Part shown: positions 1-8,006 of the stretch, piece by piece
How the letters are laid out: the number at the start of each line of letters is the position of its first letter
How positions within the stretch are numbered: the first letter of the stretch is position 1
From: DATBLE01 sp963841405
GTDB taxonomy: Bacteria; Actinomycetota; Thermoleophilia; Gaiellales; Gaiellaceae
DNA length: 64,000 nt
Assembly (NCBI GenBank): GCA_963841405.1
Contig: CAWJCM010000003.1
Location: forward strand, 248,001-312,000
Direction of reading: 5' to 3'
The notes under the pieces: generated by a model
What the model was told of the DNA's origin: nothing
The model's database searches: none
Seen by the model: the letters and a program-made list of their open reading frames with translations, nothing else
Program-made: the position numbers and the translations under genes

Positions 1-108
1 GAGCCGCAGCCCGACCTCGTACGCCATGCTCGCCACGCGCGCCGAGTGGCCGCAGGTGTACGGGTCGCAGTTCTCGACCGCTTCGGAGAGAGCGAGAAGA
101 GCGCTCAC
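1..108 (-). CDS. 5' end of an HD or HD-GYP domain protein (partial)
   Basis: Thirty-six codons on the minus strand run from a GTG at 108 off the left edge. The translation has the opening helix of an HD/HD-GYP phosphohydrolase: ALSEAVENCDPYTCGHSARV closely follows the family pattern in which a D-x-[YF]-T-x-GHS-x-RV segment carries the first metal-binding histidine (His in GHS). HD-GYP proteins usually hydrolyse cyclic di-GMP; plain HD domains have other phosphohydrolase roles. Only the first motif is inside the window, so the GYP part cannot be confirmed. The frame stays open upstream of 108 without another canonical start, so the true start could be farther up only with an unusual codon. It is divergent from the DedA gene. 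Confidence 0.55.
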   Translation of the reverse strand, partial: MSALLALSEAVENCDPYTCGHSARVASMAYEVGLRL

Positions 109-169
109 GGACCGCTCGTGTTCGACCCGGCCGCGCGTATCCCTCCAAAGGGTGACACGGCTCGGCGGG

Positions 170-175
170 CACAAT
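170..175 (+). promoter_or_regulatory. Weak -10-like hexamer of the DedA gene
   Basis: CACAAT lies 6 bases before the ATG at 182. It misses the first T of TANNNT, so it is the weakest member of the leaderless promoter set in this window. No Shine-Dalgarno sequence is seen. Confidence 0.35.
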
Positions 176-181
176 GACGGC

Positions 182-778
182 ATGTTCCAGTCGATCGTCG
201 ATGCGATCTCCGGCTCGGCCTGGAGCTACGGCATCGTCTTCGCCGTCTCCGCCATCGACGCCTTCTTCCCGATCGTCCCGAGCGAGGCGACGGTGATCGC
301 CGCCGGTGTGCTCGCCGGCAGCGGCGACCTGAAGATCGGCCTGGTCGTCCTCGCGGCCGCGACCGGGGCGGTCGCCGGCGACAACGTCTCGTACTGGATC
401 GGGCGAACGCTCGGCGAGCGAATCGCAGGGAGGCTCTTCAAAGGCGAGCGCCGCAGGCACCTCGACCGAGCCCATCGCCTGCTCGAGGAGCGGGGCGGCT
501 ACCTGATCATCGTCGGCCGGTTCATCCCCGGAGGCCGGACCGCGGCCACCTTCGCCGCGGGCAGTCTCGACTGGCCCTGGCGGCGGTTCATCTTCTACGA
601 CGTGATCGCGGGCATCATCTGGGCGTCGTATGCCGCGCTGCTCGGCTACTTCGGCGGGAAGGCGTTCGAGAACGCGCCGTGGAAGGGTCTCCTGGTCGCG
701 TTCGCGGTCGCGGCGTCGGTCGCCGGTCTCATCGAGCTGGTCCGGTGGTACCGGAAGCGGTCGGCGCAGCCTTCCTGA
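182..778 (+). CDS. DedA family membrane protein
   Basis: A 198-residue integral membrane protein of the DedA/SNARE-associated (VTT) family. Members act in the cytoplasmic membrane and several have been linked to undecaprenyl-phosphate or phospholipid flipping. Seen here: an N-terminal hydrophobic stretch containing the family-typical FFPIVPSE segment, a GDNVSYWIGR loop, and the signature GRFIPGGR with its essential arginines, followed by two hydrophobic helices. A longer reading frame from position 26 exists, but its first 52 residues are polar, arginine-rich and unlike the family; the ATG at 182 gives the normal DedA start and length. The gene stands alone, 34 bases before the transhydrogenase operon. 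The substrate is not predictable. Confidence 0.88.
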   Translation: MFQSIVDAISGSAWSYGIVFAVSAIDAFFPIVPSEATVIAAGVLAGSGDLKIGLVVLAAATGAVAGDNVSYWIGRTLGERIAGRLFKGERRRHLDRAHRLLEERGGYLIIVGRFIPGGRTAATFAAGSLDWPWRRFIFYDVIAGIIWASYAALLGYFGGKAFENAPWKGLLVAFAVAASVAGLIELVRWYRKRSAQPS

Positions 779-800
779 GACCTCGCCCGGCCGCGCCCAA

Positions 801-806
801 TAGCAT
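801..806 (+). promoter_or_regulatory. Leaderless-type promoter of pntAA
   Basis: TAGCAT ends 6 bases before the GTG at 813. There is no Shine-Dalgarno sequence in the 34-base gap after the DedA gene, so transcription probably starts at or beside the start codon. Confidence 0.6.
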
Positions 807-812
807 TGGCCC

Positions 813-1901
813 GTGCGAATCGGGGTCCCGAGGGAGACGGCGCCGGGCGAGCGCCGCGTGGCGCTCGTCCCGGAGGTGGTCGCCAAGCTTGTCGAGGCGG
901 GGCACGAGGTGGCGGTCGAGCGCGGCGCCGGAAGCGCCGCGTCGTTCGAGGACGGCGCGTACGCCGAGGCGGGCGCAACCGTCGCCGACGGCGCCTGGGA
1001 CGCCGACGTGGTCGTCAAGGTGCAGAAACCGACGGCCGACGAGGCCGGCCGCCTGCGCACCGGCGCCGTCCTGATCGGCTTCCTGCAGCCGCTCACCGAC
1101 AGGGAGGGGATCGACCGGCTCGCCGCCCAGGGGGTGGTGGCGTTCGCGATGGAATCGATCCCGCGGATCACCCGTGCACAGTCGATGGACGCGCTTTCGT
1201 CGCAGGCCACGGTCGGCGGGTACAAGGCGGCCCTGATCGCAGCCGACAGACTGCCGCGCTTCCTGCCGATGCTGACCACGGCGGCCGGGACCGTGCAGCC
1301 GGCCAAGGTGCTGGTGATCGGCGCCGGCGTCGCCGGGCTCCAGGCGATCGCGACCGCACGCCGTCTCGGCGCGGTCGTGTTCGGTTTCGACGTCCGGGCC
1401 GCGGTCAGGGAGCAGATCGAGTCGCTCGGCGCAAAGTTCCTCGACCTCGGTGTGAAGGGCGAGGAGACCGCCGGCGGCTACGCGGCCGAGCTGACGGCCG
1501 AACAGCAGGCGCAGCAGCAGGCCGAACTCGAGAAACGCCTTCCCGACTTCGACGCCGTGATCACCACTGCGGCGATCCCCGGCCGGCCGGCGCCGAGGTT
1601 GATCCCGGCCAGCGCCGTCGAGGCCATGCGTCCGGGATCGGTGATCGTCGACCTCGCCGCCGAGACCGGCGGCAACTGCGAGCTGACCGAGCCCGGCGAG
1701 GAGGTCGTGCGCGAGGGTGTGACGATCGTCGGCCGGCTGAACCTGCCGAGTGAGATGCCCTACCACGCGAGCCAGCTCTACGCACGCAACGTCCAGGCGC
1801 TGCTCACCCATCTCGCGCCGGAAGGGACCCTCGTGCTCGACTTCGAGGACGAGATCACCGCCGGCGCCTGCGTGACCCGCCAGGAGGCGGCAGCCGGGTG
1901 A
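813..1901 (+). CDS. pntAA: NAD(P) transhydrogenase subunit alpha, domain I
   Basis: Encodes the soluble NAD(H)-binding domain I of proton-translocating transhydrogenase, which passes hydride between NADH and NADP+ at the cost of the proton gradient. The protein is 362 residues. It opens with RIGVPRETAPGERRVALVP, the typical alanine-dehydrogenase/PntA start, and has the Rossmann glycine motif VLVIGAGVAGLQA near residues 166-178 and the GSVIVDLAAETGGN segment near the end. The membrane part is missing from this gene and is supplied by the next one, so this is the split three-subunit form found in many actinobacteria and alphaproteobacteria. GTG start; the stop overlaps the next GTG (GTGA). Confidence 0.95.
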   Translation: MRIGVPRETAPGERRVALVPEVVAKLVEAGHEVAVERGAGSAASFEDGAYAEAGATVADGAWDADVVVKVQKPTADEAGRLRTGAVLIGFLQPLTDREGIDRLAAQGVVAFAMESIPRITRAQSMDALSSQATVGGYKAALIAADRLPRFLPMLTTAAGTVQPAKVLVIGAGVAGLQAIATARRLGAVVFGFDVRAAVREQIESLGAKFLDLGVKGEETAGGYAAELTAEQQAQQQAELEKRLPDFDAVITTAAIPGRPAPRLIPASAVEAMRPGSVIVDLAAETGGNCELTEPGEEVVREGVTIVGRLNLPSEMPYHASQLYARNVQALLTHLAPEGTLVLDFEDEITAGACVTRQEAAAG

Positions 1902-2218
1902 ACACGAGCTTCCTGATCGAGCTCACGGTCCTGATCCTGGCCGCGTTCCTCGGCGTGCAGGTGATCTCGAAGGTGCCGACGCTGCTGCACACGCCGCTGA
2001 TGTCGGGAACGAACGCCATCCACGGGATCGTCATCGTCGGCGCGATCATCGTCGCCGGCGCGCACGGCCAGCCGACCTGGCTGCGGATCGTCTCGCTCGC
2101 CGCCGTCGCACTGGCAACGGGGAACGTCGTAGGCGGCTTCGTCGTCACCGACCGGATGCTGGAGATGTTCAAGCCGAAGAAGCGGCGCGAGGAGCCGACC
2201 GAAGAGAAGGCGGAATGA
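1898..2218 (+). CDS. pntAB: NAD(P) transhydrogenase subunit alpha, membrane part
   Basis: A 106-residue membrane protein with about three hydrophobic helices, corresponding to the C-terminal membrane segment of fused PntA (domain II, alpha side). The GTNAIHGIVIVGA motif, characteristic of this subunit, sits around residues 32-44. A charged tail (KPKKRREEPTEEKAE) ends the protein. It overlaps pntAA and pntB by four bases on each side, so the three polypeptides are translationally coupled and should assemble into one proton-pumping complex in the cytoplasmic membrane. Confidence 0.93.
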   Translation: MNTSFLIELTVLILAAFLGVQVISKVPTLLHTPLMSGTNAIHGIVIVGAIIVAGAHGQPTWLRIVSLAAVALATGNVVGGFVVTDRMLEMFKPKKRREEPTEEKAE

Positions 2219-3615
2219 GCCGGACGGACGGGATCTACCTCGCCTACCTGGTCACGATCGTCTGCTTCATCGTCGCGCTCCAGTTCCTCTCGCACCCGGC
2301 GCGGGCGCGCCACGGCAACTGGATCGGCGCCGTCGGGATGGCGTTCGCGATCGTCGCCACCTTCTTCACGCCCGGACTGACCAACTACGCCTCGATCCTC
2401 GTGGTGATGGCGGTCTCGGCCCCGGTGGGTGCGTACGCGGCGCGCGCCGTGAAGATGACCGCGATGCCCGAGATGGTGGCGCTGTTCAACGGCGTCGGCG
2501 GCGGCGCGGCGGCGCTGGTCGCGCTCGCGGACTTCCACAACTCGATCCCTGCGCCCGGCAAGCTCGACTACGACGTCTCGGTCTCGATCGTGCTCTCGGC
2601 GCTGATCGGCAGCGTCTCGTTCGCCGGCAGCATGATCGCCTTCGCGAAGCTGCGTGAGCTGATCGGAGGCAGACCGATCACCTATCCGGGCCAGCAGAAG
2701 GGCAACCTGATCCTGCTCGCGGCGCTGGTCGTGCTGGGCGCCCGGATAGTCTTCTTCGACCCGCAGAAGGAGATCCTGCTACTCCTGGTCGTGCTCGGCG
2801 GGCTCGCGTTCGGCGTCCTGTTCGTCCTGCCGATCGGCGGCGCGGACATGCCGGTGGTGATCTCGATGCTGAACGCGTTCACCGGGGTCGCCGCGGCGGC
2901 GACCGGCTTCGCGCTCCACCAGAACGTCCTGATCGTCAGCGGCATGCTCGTCGGCGCGTCGGGCAGCCTGCTGACGCTGATGATGGCCCGGGCGATGGGC
3001 CGCTCGGTGTCGAACGTCTTCTTCGGCGCGTTCGGCCAGCTCCAGACGACCGCGGGGGCGGAAGGACCAGCGGCCGACGGCGGGACCGTGCGCTCGACCA
3101 CCGCCGAGGACGTCGCGGTGATGCTCGCCTACGCCGACCGCGTGATCGTCGTCCCCGGGTACGGGCTCGCCGTCGCGCAGGCCCAGCACGCGGTGCGCGA
3201 GCTCGCTGACGAGCTGGAGAAGCGCGGCGTCGACGTCAAGTACGCGATCCATCCCGTCGCCGGGCGCATGCCCGGCCACATGAACGTCCTCCTCGCCGAG
3301 GCGAACGTGCCCTACGACCAGCTGGTCGAGATGGACGAGATCAACCCGGAGTTCGAGCGCACCGACGTCGCGCTCGTGATCGGGGCGAACGACGTCACCA
3401 ACCCCGACGCGCGCGCGAACGCCGGCAGCCCGATCTACGGCATGCCGATCCTCGACGTCGACAGGGCGCAGACCGTGGTCGTGCTGAAGCGCTCGATGCG
3501 GCCCGGATTCGCAGGCGTCGACAACCCGCTCTACACGCTGCCGAACACGCAGATGCTGTTCGGGGACGCGCGCGAGTCGGTGGTGAAGCTCGCCGCCGCC
3601 GTCAAGGCGCTGTGA
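2215..3615 (+). CDS. pntB: NAD(P) transhydrogenase subunit beta
   Basis: The 466-residue beta subunit contains the main membrane domain (about nine hydrophobic helices over roughly residues 5-260) and the C-terminal NADP(H)-binding domain III. Domain III motifs are clear: VPGYGLAVAQAQHAVREL, the loop HPVAGRMPGHMNVLLAEA, and VIGANDVTNPDARANAGSPI. Together with pntAA and pntAB this completes a functional enzyme, normally used to balance NADPH supply. The ATG lies in an ATGA overlap with pntAB, and the 3' end overlaps the next GTG by four bases. Confidence 0.96.
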   Translation: MSRTDGIYLAYLVTIVCFIVALQFLSHPARARHGNWIGAVGMAFAIVATFFTPGLTNYASILVVMAVSAPVGAYAARAVKMTAMPEMVALFNGVGGGAAALVALADFHNSIPAPGKLDYDVSVSIVLSALIGSVSFAGSMIAFAKLRELIGGRPITYPGQQKGNLILLAALVVLGARIVFFDPQKEILLLLVVLGGLAFGVLFVLPIGGADMPVVISMLNAFTGVAAAATGFALHQNVLIVSGMLVGASGSLLTLMMARAMGRSVSNVFFGAFGQLQTTAGAEGPAADGGTVRSTTAEDVAVMLAYADRVIVVPGYGLAVAQAQHAVRELADELEKRGVDVKYAIHPVAGRMPGHMNVLLAEANVPYDQLVEMDEINPEFERTDVALVIGANDVTNPDARANAGSPIYGMPILDVDRAQTVVVLKRSMRPGFAGVDNPLYTLPNTQMLFGDARESVVKLAAAVKAL

Positions 3616-4541
3616 TCCCGCTCTTCCGCGCGCAGGACGTCGAGGCTGCCGTCTCGCCGGGGAGCGCGGTCGAGGCGGTGCGGGACGGGTTCGTGGCATA
3701 CGAGCGCGGCGAGTGGACGATGCCGCCGAAGGTCTACGTGCCCGCGTATCCGGCTGGCGATTTTCGCGCCATGCCGGCGCTCGGGGCCGGTCACGCGCTG
3801 CTCAAGTGGGTGACGTCATATCCGGGCAACCCGGCGCGCGGACTGCCGACGGTGGCGGGGCTGGTGCTGCTGTCGGACGCCTCCGACGGGCATCTGGTTG
3901 CGGTGCTCGACGCGGGTGCGGTCACGGCGCGGCGCACCGGAGCGGCGGCGGTGCTCGCGGCGGAGACGCTGGGGCGTCCCGGCACGGCGGCGGTCGTCGG
4001 CGCGGGTGTGAACGGGAAGGCGGCGGCCCGAACATTTGTCGCCCGCGGCCAGGACGTGCTGCTCTGGGACGTCGACCCCGCGCGGGCAGAGGCGGCCGCG
4101 GAGGAGGTCGGAGCGCACGTGGCGTCGTCGCTCGGCGAGGCGCTGGCAGCCGACCGGCTCGTGACCATGACGCCGGGCAACGAGGTGCTCCTGCCGGAGG
4201 GCTCGCTCCGTCCCGGCCAGCACGTGTCCCTGATGGGCGCCGACGGCCCGGGGAAGGCCGAGATCGCGGTCGAGGAGCTCATGCGCGCGCAGGTCTTCTG
4301 TGACGACTGGGAGCAGGCGAGCCACGGCGGCGAGCTGGCCGCCGCGGTGACGGCGGGGCGCCTCGACCGGGAGCAGGTCACGACGCTGGGCGCGGTCCTG
4401 GTCGGCGAGGCGCCGGGCCGCGAGTCCGATTCGGACATGACGGTCTTCGACTCGACCGGCCTCGCGATTCAGGATCTTGCGATCGCGCTGGCGGCGATGG
4501 AGCGAGCAGGAGACTTGGACGTCTCTGCGATCGACCTGTAG
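3612..4541 (+). CDS. Ornithine cyclodeaminase / mu-crystallin family protein
   Basis: A 309-residue NAD(P)-binding protein of the ornithine cyclodeaminase/mu-crystallin family, which includes ornithine and lysine cyclodeaminases, ketimine reductases and alanine dehydrogenases. Seen: the early MPPKVYVP segment, GLVLLSDASDGHLVAVLDAG, TARRTGAAAVLAA, and the glycine-rich Rossmann motif VVGAGVNGKAA around residues 130-141. The C-terminal DSTGLAIQDLA stretch is typical. Substrate cannot be assigned from sequence. GTG start four bases inside the end of pntB, so it appears to be the last gene of the transhydrogenase operon; the NAD(P) link is suggestive only. Confidence 0.85.
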   Translation: MIPLFRAQDVEAAVSPGSAVEAVRDGFVAYERGEWTMPPKVYVPAYPAGDFRAMPALGAGHALLKWVTSYPGNPARGLPTVAGLVLLSDASDGHLVAVLDAGAVTARRTGAAAVLAAETLGRPGTAAVVGAGVNGKAAARTFVARGQDVLLWDVDPARAEAAAEEVGAHVASSLGEALAADRLVTMTPGNEVLLPEGSLRPGQHVSLMGADGPGKAEIAVEELMRAQVFCDDWEQASHGGELAAAVTAGRLDREQVTTLGAVLVGEAPGRESDSDMTVFDSTGLAIQDLAIALAAMERAGDLDVSAIDL

Positions 4542-4593
4542 CGGTCGGTGCACGAGCGGCGTCGCCTGACCCCCGGTTCGCCGCGGGTGCAAC

Positions 4594-4599
4594 TAGTCT
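4594..4599 (+). promoter_or_regulatory. Leaderless-type promoter of the Nudix gene
   Basis: TAGTCT is followed by 6 bases and then the GTG at 4606. It supports that start over any internal methionine. Confidence 0.6.
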
Positions 4600-4605
4600 C
4601 GAGGC

Positions 4606-5115
4606 GTGCTGGGTCGCCTCCGAGGAACGATTCAGAACGTTTTGGTGCAGCACGCTCCGATGTGGCTCCGCTTCCTCTACCCGACGCCCAAGCTCGACGT
4701 GCGTGCCGTCGTCCTCCACGAAGCCAAGCTGCTGCTCGTTCACGAGGCGACCGATGGACGATGGTCACTGCCCGGCGGCTGGATCGACCTCGGGGACTCC
4801 CTGAGCCGAGCGGCCGCGCGCGAGGTGCGTGAGGAGTCGGGCTACGACGTCAGGGCGGTGAAGCTGATCTCGGTCTCGAACGTCGATCATCGGCCGGATG
4901 GTCGCCGGACGCGGATCAACCTTTTTCGGCTACTCGTCCAGTGCGAGTTGACCTCGGAAGAGCCGGGCCCGATCCAGGGCGCAGAGACCACCGAGGCACG
5001 CTTCTTCAGCGTCGACGAGTTGCCGGAGCTCTCCCTCGCGCGTGTCAGACCGGCCGACATGGAGCGAGTCCTCGAGCATCACCTGGACCCGAGCAGGCCC
5101 GCGGACTTCGACTAG
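4606..5115 (+). CDS. Nudix hydrolase
   Basis: A 169-residue Nudix-fold hydrolase, cleaving a nucleoside diphosphate linked to another group. The Nudix box begins at GGWIDLGDS and ends with REVREESGY, about residues 49-71. The first glutamate of the consensus GX5EX7REUXEEXGU is aspartate here (GWIDLGD); the catalytic REXXEE core is intact. An N-terminal segment of about 30 residues (GRLRGTIQNVLVQHAPMWLRF) precedes the fold, as in the YjhB-like group. Substrate is unknown. The gene is monocistronic, between the cyclodeaminase and a convergent ABM-like gene. Confidence 0.88.
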   Translation: MLGRLRGTIQNVLVQHAPMWLRFLYPTPKLDVRAVVLHEAKLLLVHEATDGRWSLPGGWIDLGDSLSRAAAREVREESGYDVRAVKLISVSNVDHRPDGRRTRINLFRLLVQCELTSEEPGPIQGAETTEARFFSVDELPELSLARVRPADMERVLEHHLDPSRPADFD

Positions 5116-5126
5116 CGAAGACGAGC

Positions 5127-5441
5127 TCAGACGTCCCAGCCGACGTCGTCGCCGGTCTCGAGCTTCGTCCAGAAGGTGATCTCCGGCTCGCCGGTCGCGA
5201 CCTCCTGCATCATCGGCCCGATCGCCGCCTCCTGCTCCCCATAGAACCGCTGGAAGCTCTCGGCGTCGGGCCATTCGTCGATCACCATCAGCTTGCCGTC
5301 GGAGCCGTAGAAGCGGTGGGCGATCACGCCGTGGCCTTTCGCGGCCTCGACAATCGCCTGCAGCCGGGCCGGGTCCTCTCCGGCGACGCGCTCCATCGCC
5401 TGCGGGTCGCCCGGCACTACCAGCGTTACGATCACTGACAC
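5127..5441 (-). CDS. ABM-like dimeric alpha/beta-barrel protein
   Basis: A 104-residue small protein whose layout (first strand VSVIVTLVVPGD, helix of about residues 13-33, strands around FYGSDGKLMVIDEWPD, second helix with FQRFYGEQ, last strand ITFWTKLE) resembles the antibiotic-biosynthesis-monooxygenase-like dimeric alpha/beta barrel. The family ranges from heme or quinone oxygenases to proteins of unknown use; no catalytic residue can be named here. The GTG at 5441 is chosen because AAGGAGG ends five bases upstream, one of the best ribosome binding sites in the window. Divergent from the VOC gene. Confidence 0.6.
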   Translation of the reverse strand: MSVIVTLVVPGDPQAMERVAGEDPARLQAIVEAAKGHGVIAHRFYGSDGKLMVIDEWPDAESFQRFYGEQEAAIGPMMQEVATGEPEITFWTKLETGDDVGWDV

Positions 5442-5483
5442 GACAGCCTCCTTGGTCGGGAACGTGGGCGCGATTCTCCCAGG

Positions 5484-5489
5484 TACGCT
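5484..5489 (+). promoter_or_regulatory. Leaderless-type promoter of the VOC gene
   Basis: TACGCT with a 7-base gap to the ATG at 5497, inside the 55-base divergent gap shared with the ABM-like gene. Confidence 0.6.
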
Positions 5490-5496
5490 CCCGCCC

Positions 5497-5865
5497 ATGG
5501 CAACCATCGTGCATTTCGAGCTTCCCTCGGCCGACACCGACCGGGCAAAGGCGTTCTGGAGCGGCGTGTTCGGGTGGACGTTCGGCGGGATGACCGAGCC
5601 GTTCGTGTACCTGATGACCGAGGGCGAGCAGCCGGTCGCGGCGATCTTCCAGTCGGAGGAGGCCGGCAGCGGCCCGATCGTCTACATGGCGACGGAAGAC
5701 ATCGACGCGACGATCGCCAAGATCCGCGACGCCGGCGGCTCGGCAGACGACAAGCAGGCGATCCCGCAGACCGGCTGGCTCGCCCGCTGCAAGGACACCG
5801 AGGGCAACGCGTTCTCGCTCTTCCAGGGTGACCGGAGCGTGCCCGGCGACCTCGGCCAGGGCTAG
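5497..5865 (+). CDS. VOC (glyoxalase/bleomycin-resistance fold) family protein
   Basis: A 122-residue protein of the vicinal oxygen chelate superfamily. It opens with ATIVHFELPSADTDRAKAFW, the usual first beta-alpha module, followed by FGWTFGGMTEPFVYLMTEG; the second half has IVYMATEDIDATIAKIRDAG and ends with a DTEGNAFSLFQ strand. Such single-domain proteins with a GGSADDKQAIPQTGW-type segment are common in actinobacteria and of unknown function. Start at the ATG at 5497; the open frame upstream of it has no similarity to the fold. The 3' end overlaps the convergent oxidoreductase by four bases. Confidence 0.85.
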   Translation: MATIVHFELPSADTDRAKAFWSGVFGWTFGGMTEPFVYLMTEGEQPVAAIFQSEEAGSGPIVYMATEDIDATIAKIRDAGGSADDKQAIPQTGWLARCKDTEGNAFSLFQGDRSVPGDLGQG

Positions 5866-6974
5866 ACGAGGCGAGCCGGGTCGAACAGGGCGAGCTCGGG
5901 CGCGGATCGCCCGAGGATCGCCCCTGCGACGAGCTCGCCGCACAGAAAGCCGAGCACGTTGCCGTGACCGGAATAACCGCCAGCGACCCACGCGCGGTCG
6001 TCGCCGCGGATGCGTCCGACGACCGGGAGGAAGTCGAGGACGAGCCCGAACAGCCCGGCCCAGCGGTAGTCGACCCGCAACGGACGCCCGACGAGCTCGG
6101 CGACGAAGCCCTCGAGCGCACCCTGGATGCCGGGCGTCGTCACCTCGTCCGTCGTGAACTCGTCCTGGAGAGCCGAGTCGCGGAAGCCTCCGGCCAGGAT
6201 GCGGCCGTCCGGCGCCTGCTGCCAGTAGTCGAAGCCGTGCCGGCCGTAGTGCGGGCAGTCGAAGACCTGCTCCGACAGCGGCTCGGTGGCGATCATCTGG
6301 CCGCGGGTGGGCACGATCAGGCCTTCCAGCTCGCCGAGCAGCCCACTCGGGTACCCGTCGGTCGCCACCAGCACGTGCTCGGCGTCGAGCTCGTCGAGCG
6401 AGTCGACGCGGCTGTGCTCGTGGATCTCGACACCTGCCTCTGCTGCTTCGACCGCCAGTCGCCGGACCAGGCGGGCGGGCTGGAGGGCGGCGTCGGGGGG
6501 ATGAAAGATCGCGGCGCGGAAGCGACCCTCGAGCGGCTCGTCGATCCAGTCGGCGGCGAAGCCGCCCGCGCGTAGCCCCTCGAGCTCGGTGGCGAGCGCG
6601 TCGCGCTCCTCGTCGTCCGCTGCGAGTCGCAGGCTGCCCGTCCGGCGGAGGGCATCCCCAGCCAGCTCCTCCAGCCGATCGAGCGCCTGCTCGGTCTGCT
6701 GCCACAGCCACACGGCGGCGTCGCGGCCGACGGTCTCGACCGTGACGTCGAACGGCGCCGCACAGCCACGCAGGGCGAAGCCGCCGTTGCGTCCGCTCGC
6801 GCCCCCGGCGATCTCACGCGCGTCGTGGAGTTGCACCTTGAGGCCGGCTTCGGCGAGGCGCAGTGCGGCCGCGCAGCCGGTGACGCCGCCGCCGACGACG
6901 ACCGCATCCGGAAGCCCGTCGAGGCGCCGGCTCGGAATCGGCGGCGCCGGCTCGTTCAGCCAGTAGCTGGTCAG
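5862..6974 (-). CDS. FAD-dependent oxidoreductase (DAO family), probable CTG start
   Basis: A 370-residue flavoprotein of the glycine/D-amino-acid oxidase (DAO) family. The FAD-binding dinucleotide fold DAVVVGGGVTGCAAALRLAEAG lies near residues 21-42, followed by GGASGRNGGFALRG. The C-terminal half has DGRILAGGFRDS, and DDRAWVAGGYSGHGN near the end closes the FAD site. The catch is the start: no ATG, GTG or TTG exists in frame before the glycine motif; the first one is a GTG at 6836, which would delete the FAD fold. The family normally begins M-T-S-Y-W-L, and the sequence reads CTG then T-S-Y-W-L at 6974, with CTG overlapping the upstream stop as CTGA. Initiation at CTG by coupling is inferred. 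Confidence 0.8.
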   Translation of the reverse strand: MTSYWLNEPAPPIPSRRLDGLPDAVVVGGGVTGCAAALRLAEAGLKVQLHDAREIAGGASGRNGGFALRGCAAPFDVTVETVGRDAAVWLWQQTEQALDRLEELAGDALRRTGSLRLAADDEERDALATELEGLRAGGFAADWIDEPLEGRFRAAIFHPPDAALQPARLVRRLAVEAAEAGVEIHEHSRVDSLDELDAEHVLVATDGYPSGLLGELEGLIVPTRGQMIATEPLSEQVFDCPHYGRHGFDYWQQAPDGRILAGGFRDSALQDEFTTDEVTTPGIQGALEGFVAELVGRPLRVDYRWAGLFGLVLDFLPVVGRIRGDDRAWVAGGYSGHGNVLGFLCGELVAGAILGRSAPELALFDPARLV

Positions 6975-8002
6975 CTCAGCAACGAGGTCGCCCTGCGCAT
7001 CGGCACGAAGGCGAGGTTACCGACGTCCCTGGTTCCTCTGACGGTGTTGTAGGCGTAGGCGATCCCGGGGGCTTCCACCTGGAGCGCGGTGATCGCGCGC
7101 GGTGCGGTCGCCAGCACTGCGTCCTTCCCGTCGGCGAGCCGTAGGACGTGCACGGTGCGCCCGACGGCGTAGGCGGCGATGCCCGAGTGGGCATCGAGCT
7201 TCGCCGCCCCGGCCGCGACGCGGAGGGTCCGCACGGGCGCACCGGTCCTTGCGTTGAAGATCTCGACGGTCCGGGTCCTGGTCAGGACCAGGAGGTGGTC
7301 CTTCCGCAGCGCGACCTCGCGCGCCGAGCTCGGCGCGATCGTCCGCAGTAGCCGTCCGGACTCCGTGTCGTAGAGCGCGACCTTCTGGTCGGCGCGGAGA
7401 ACCGCGATTCGGTGGAGGTCGAGCGAACCGGCGCGGAGGGTCCCGTTGCCGGCGGCGATCGTCGCCAGCTCCCCGTCGAGGCGCCGGAGCGCCGCCTTCG
7501 TGATCGCCCCGGACGCATTCGTCGTGAACTGGTCGACGGCGATGCGGTCGCCGCTCCCGACGAGCCCGCTGAGCCATCCCCCGGCCAGCGTGCCGTCGAC
7601 GTCGCCGGTGCGCAGCACGTTCGCGACGAGCTTCTCTCGTGGTCGCGGGACGGAGGCCCTGTAGAGGACATCGGCGCTCTCGGTGTTCCCGCCCATGTTG
7701 ACGATCCAGGCGAGGCGTGTGCCCGCCACGGCGATCTCCGTCACGCCGCCGCCCGTGCTGGTGGAATCGGCCGCGCAAGTGCCTCGACCGCTGACGCGAG
7801 CGGCGCTGCCGTTCAGGACGTTCCAGGAGAAGACGCTGGTGCAGCTCGAGCCGCCCTCCACCGCATAGGCGAGCCGGGTCCCGTCCATCGCGATGGCCTC
7901 GATCCATCCGCTCGTGTTCTTGACGTGCGCAACCGGACCAGGTGCCGCGCCGGCCGGAACGGCCAGGAGGAGGAGCAGGGCGGCGATCGCGACGGCGCGC
8001 AT
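6971..8002 (-). CDS. Secreted protein of unknown function, beta-propeller-like
   Basis: A 343-residue protein with a clear signal peptide (MRAVAIAALLLLLAVPAGAA) and no other membrane helix, so it is probably exported. The mature part is made of repeated beta-rich units with phrases such as GTRLAYAVEGGS, GTRLAWIVNMGG, DRIAVDQFT, DLHRIAVLRADQKVALYD, KDHLLVLTRTRTVEIFNA and GRTVHVLRLADGK, suggesting a WD40/PQQ-like propeller of about six or seven blades. I cannot name a family. It starts four bases after dprA ends and overlaps the oxidoreductase, so it is in the same operon; nothing suggests a role in DNA uptake. Confidence 0.65.
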   Translation of the reverse strand: MRAVAIAALLLLLAVPAGAAPGPVAHVKNTSGWIEAIAMDGTRLAYAVEGGSSCTSVFSWNVLNGSAARVSGRGTCAADSTSTGGGVTEIAVAGTRLAWIVNMGGNTESADVLYRASVPRPREKLVANVLRTGDVDGTLAGGWLSGLVGSGDRIAVDQFTTNASGAITKAALRRLDGELATIAAGNGTLRAGSLDLHRIAVLRADQKVALYDTESGRLLRTIAPSSAREVALRKDHLLVLTRTRTVEIFNARTGAPVRTLRVAAGAAKLDAHSGIAAYAVGRTVHVLRLADGKDAVLATAPRAITALQVEAPGIAYAYNTVRGTRDVGNLAFVPMRRATSLLS

Positions 8003-8006
8003 GGAC

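Noticed and set aside
26..181. N-terminal extension of the DedA protein
   Set aside because: The extra 52 residues are Arg/Ser-rich and unlike DedA starts, and the opposite strand of 1-108 encodes a recognisable HD-domain start.
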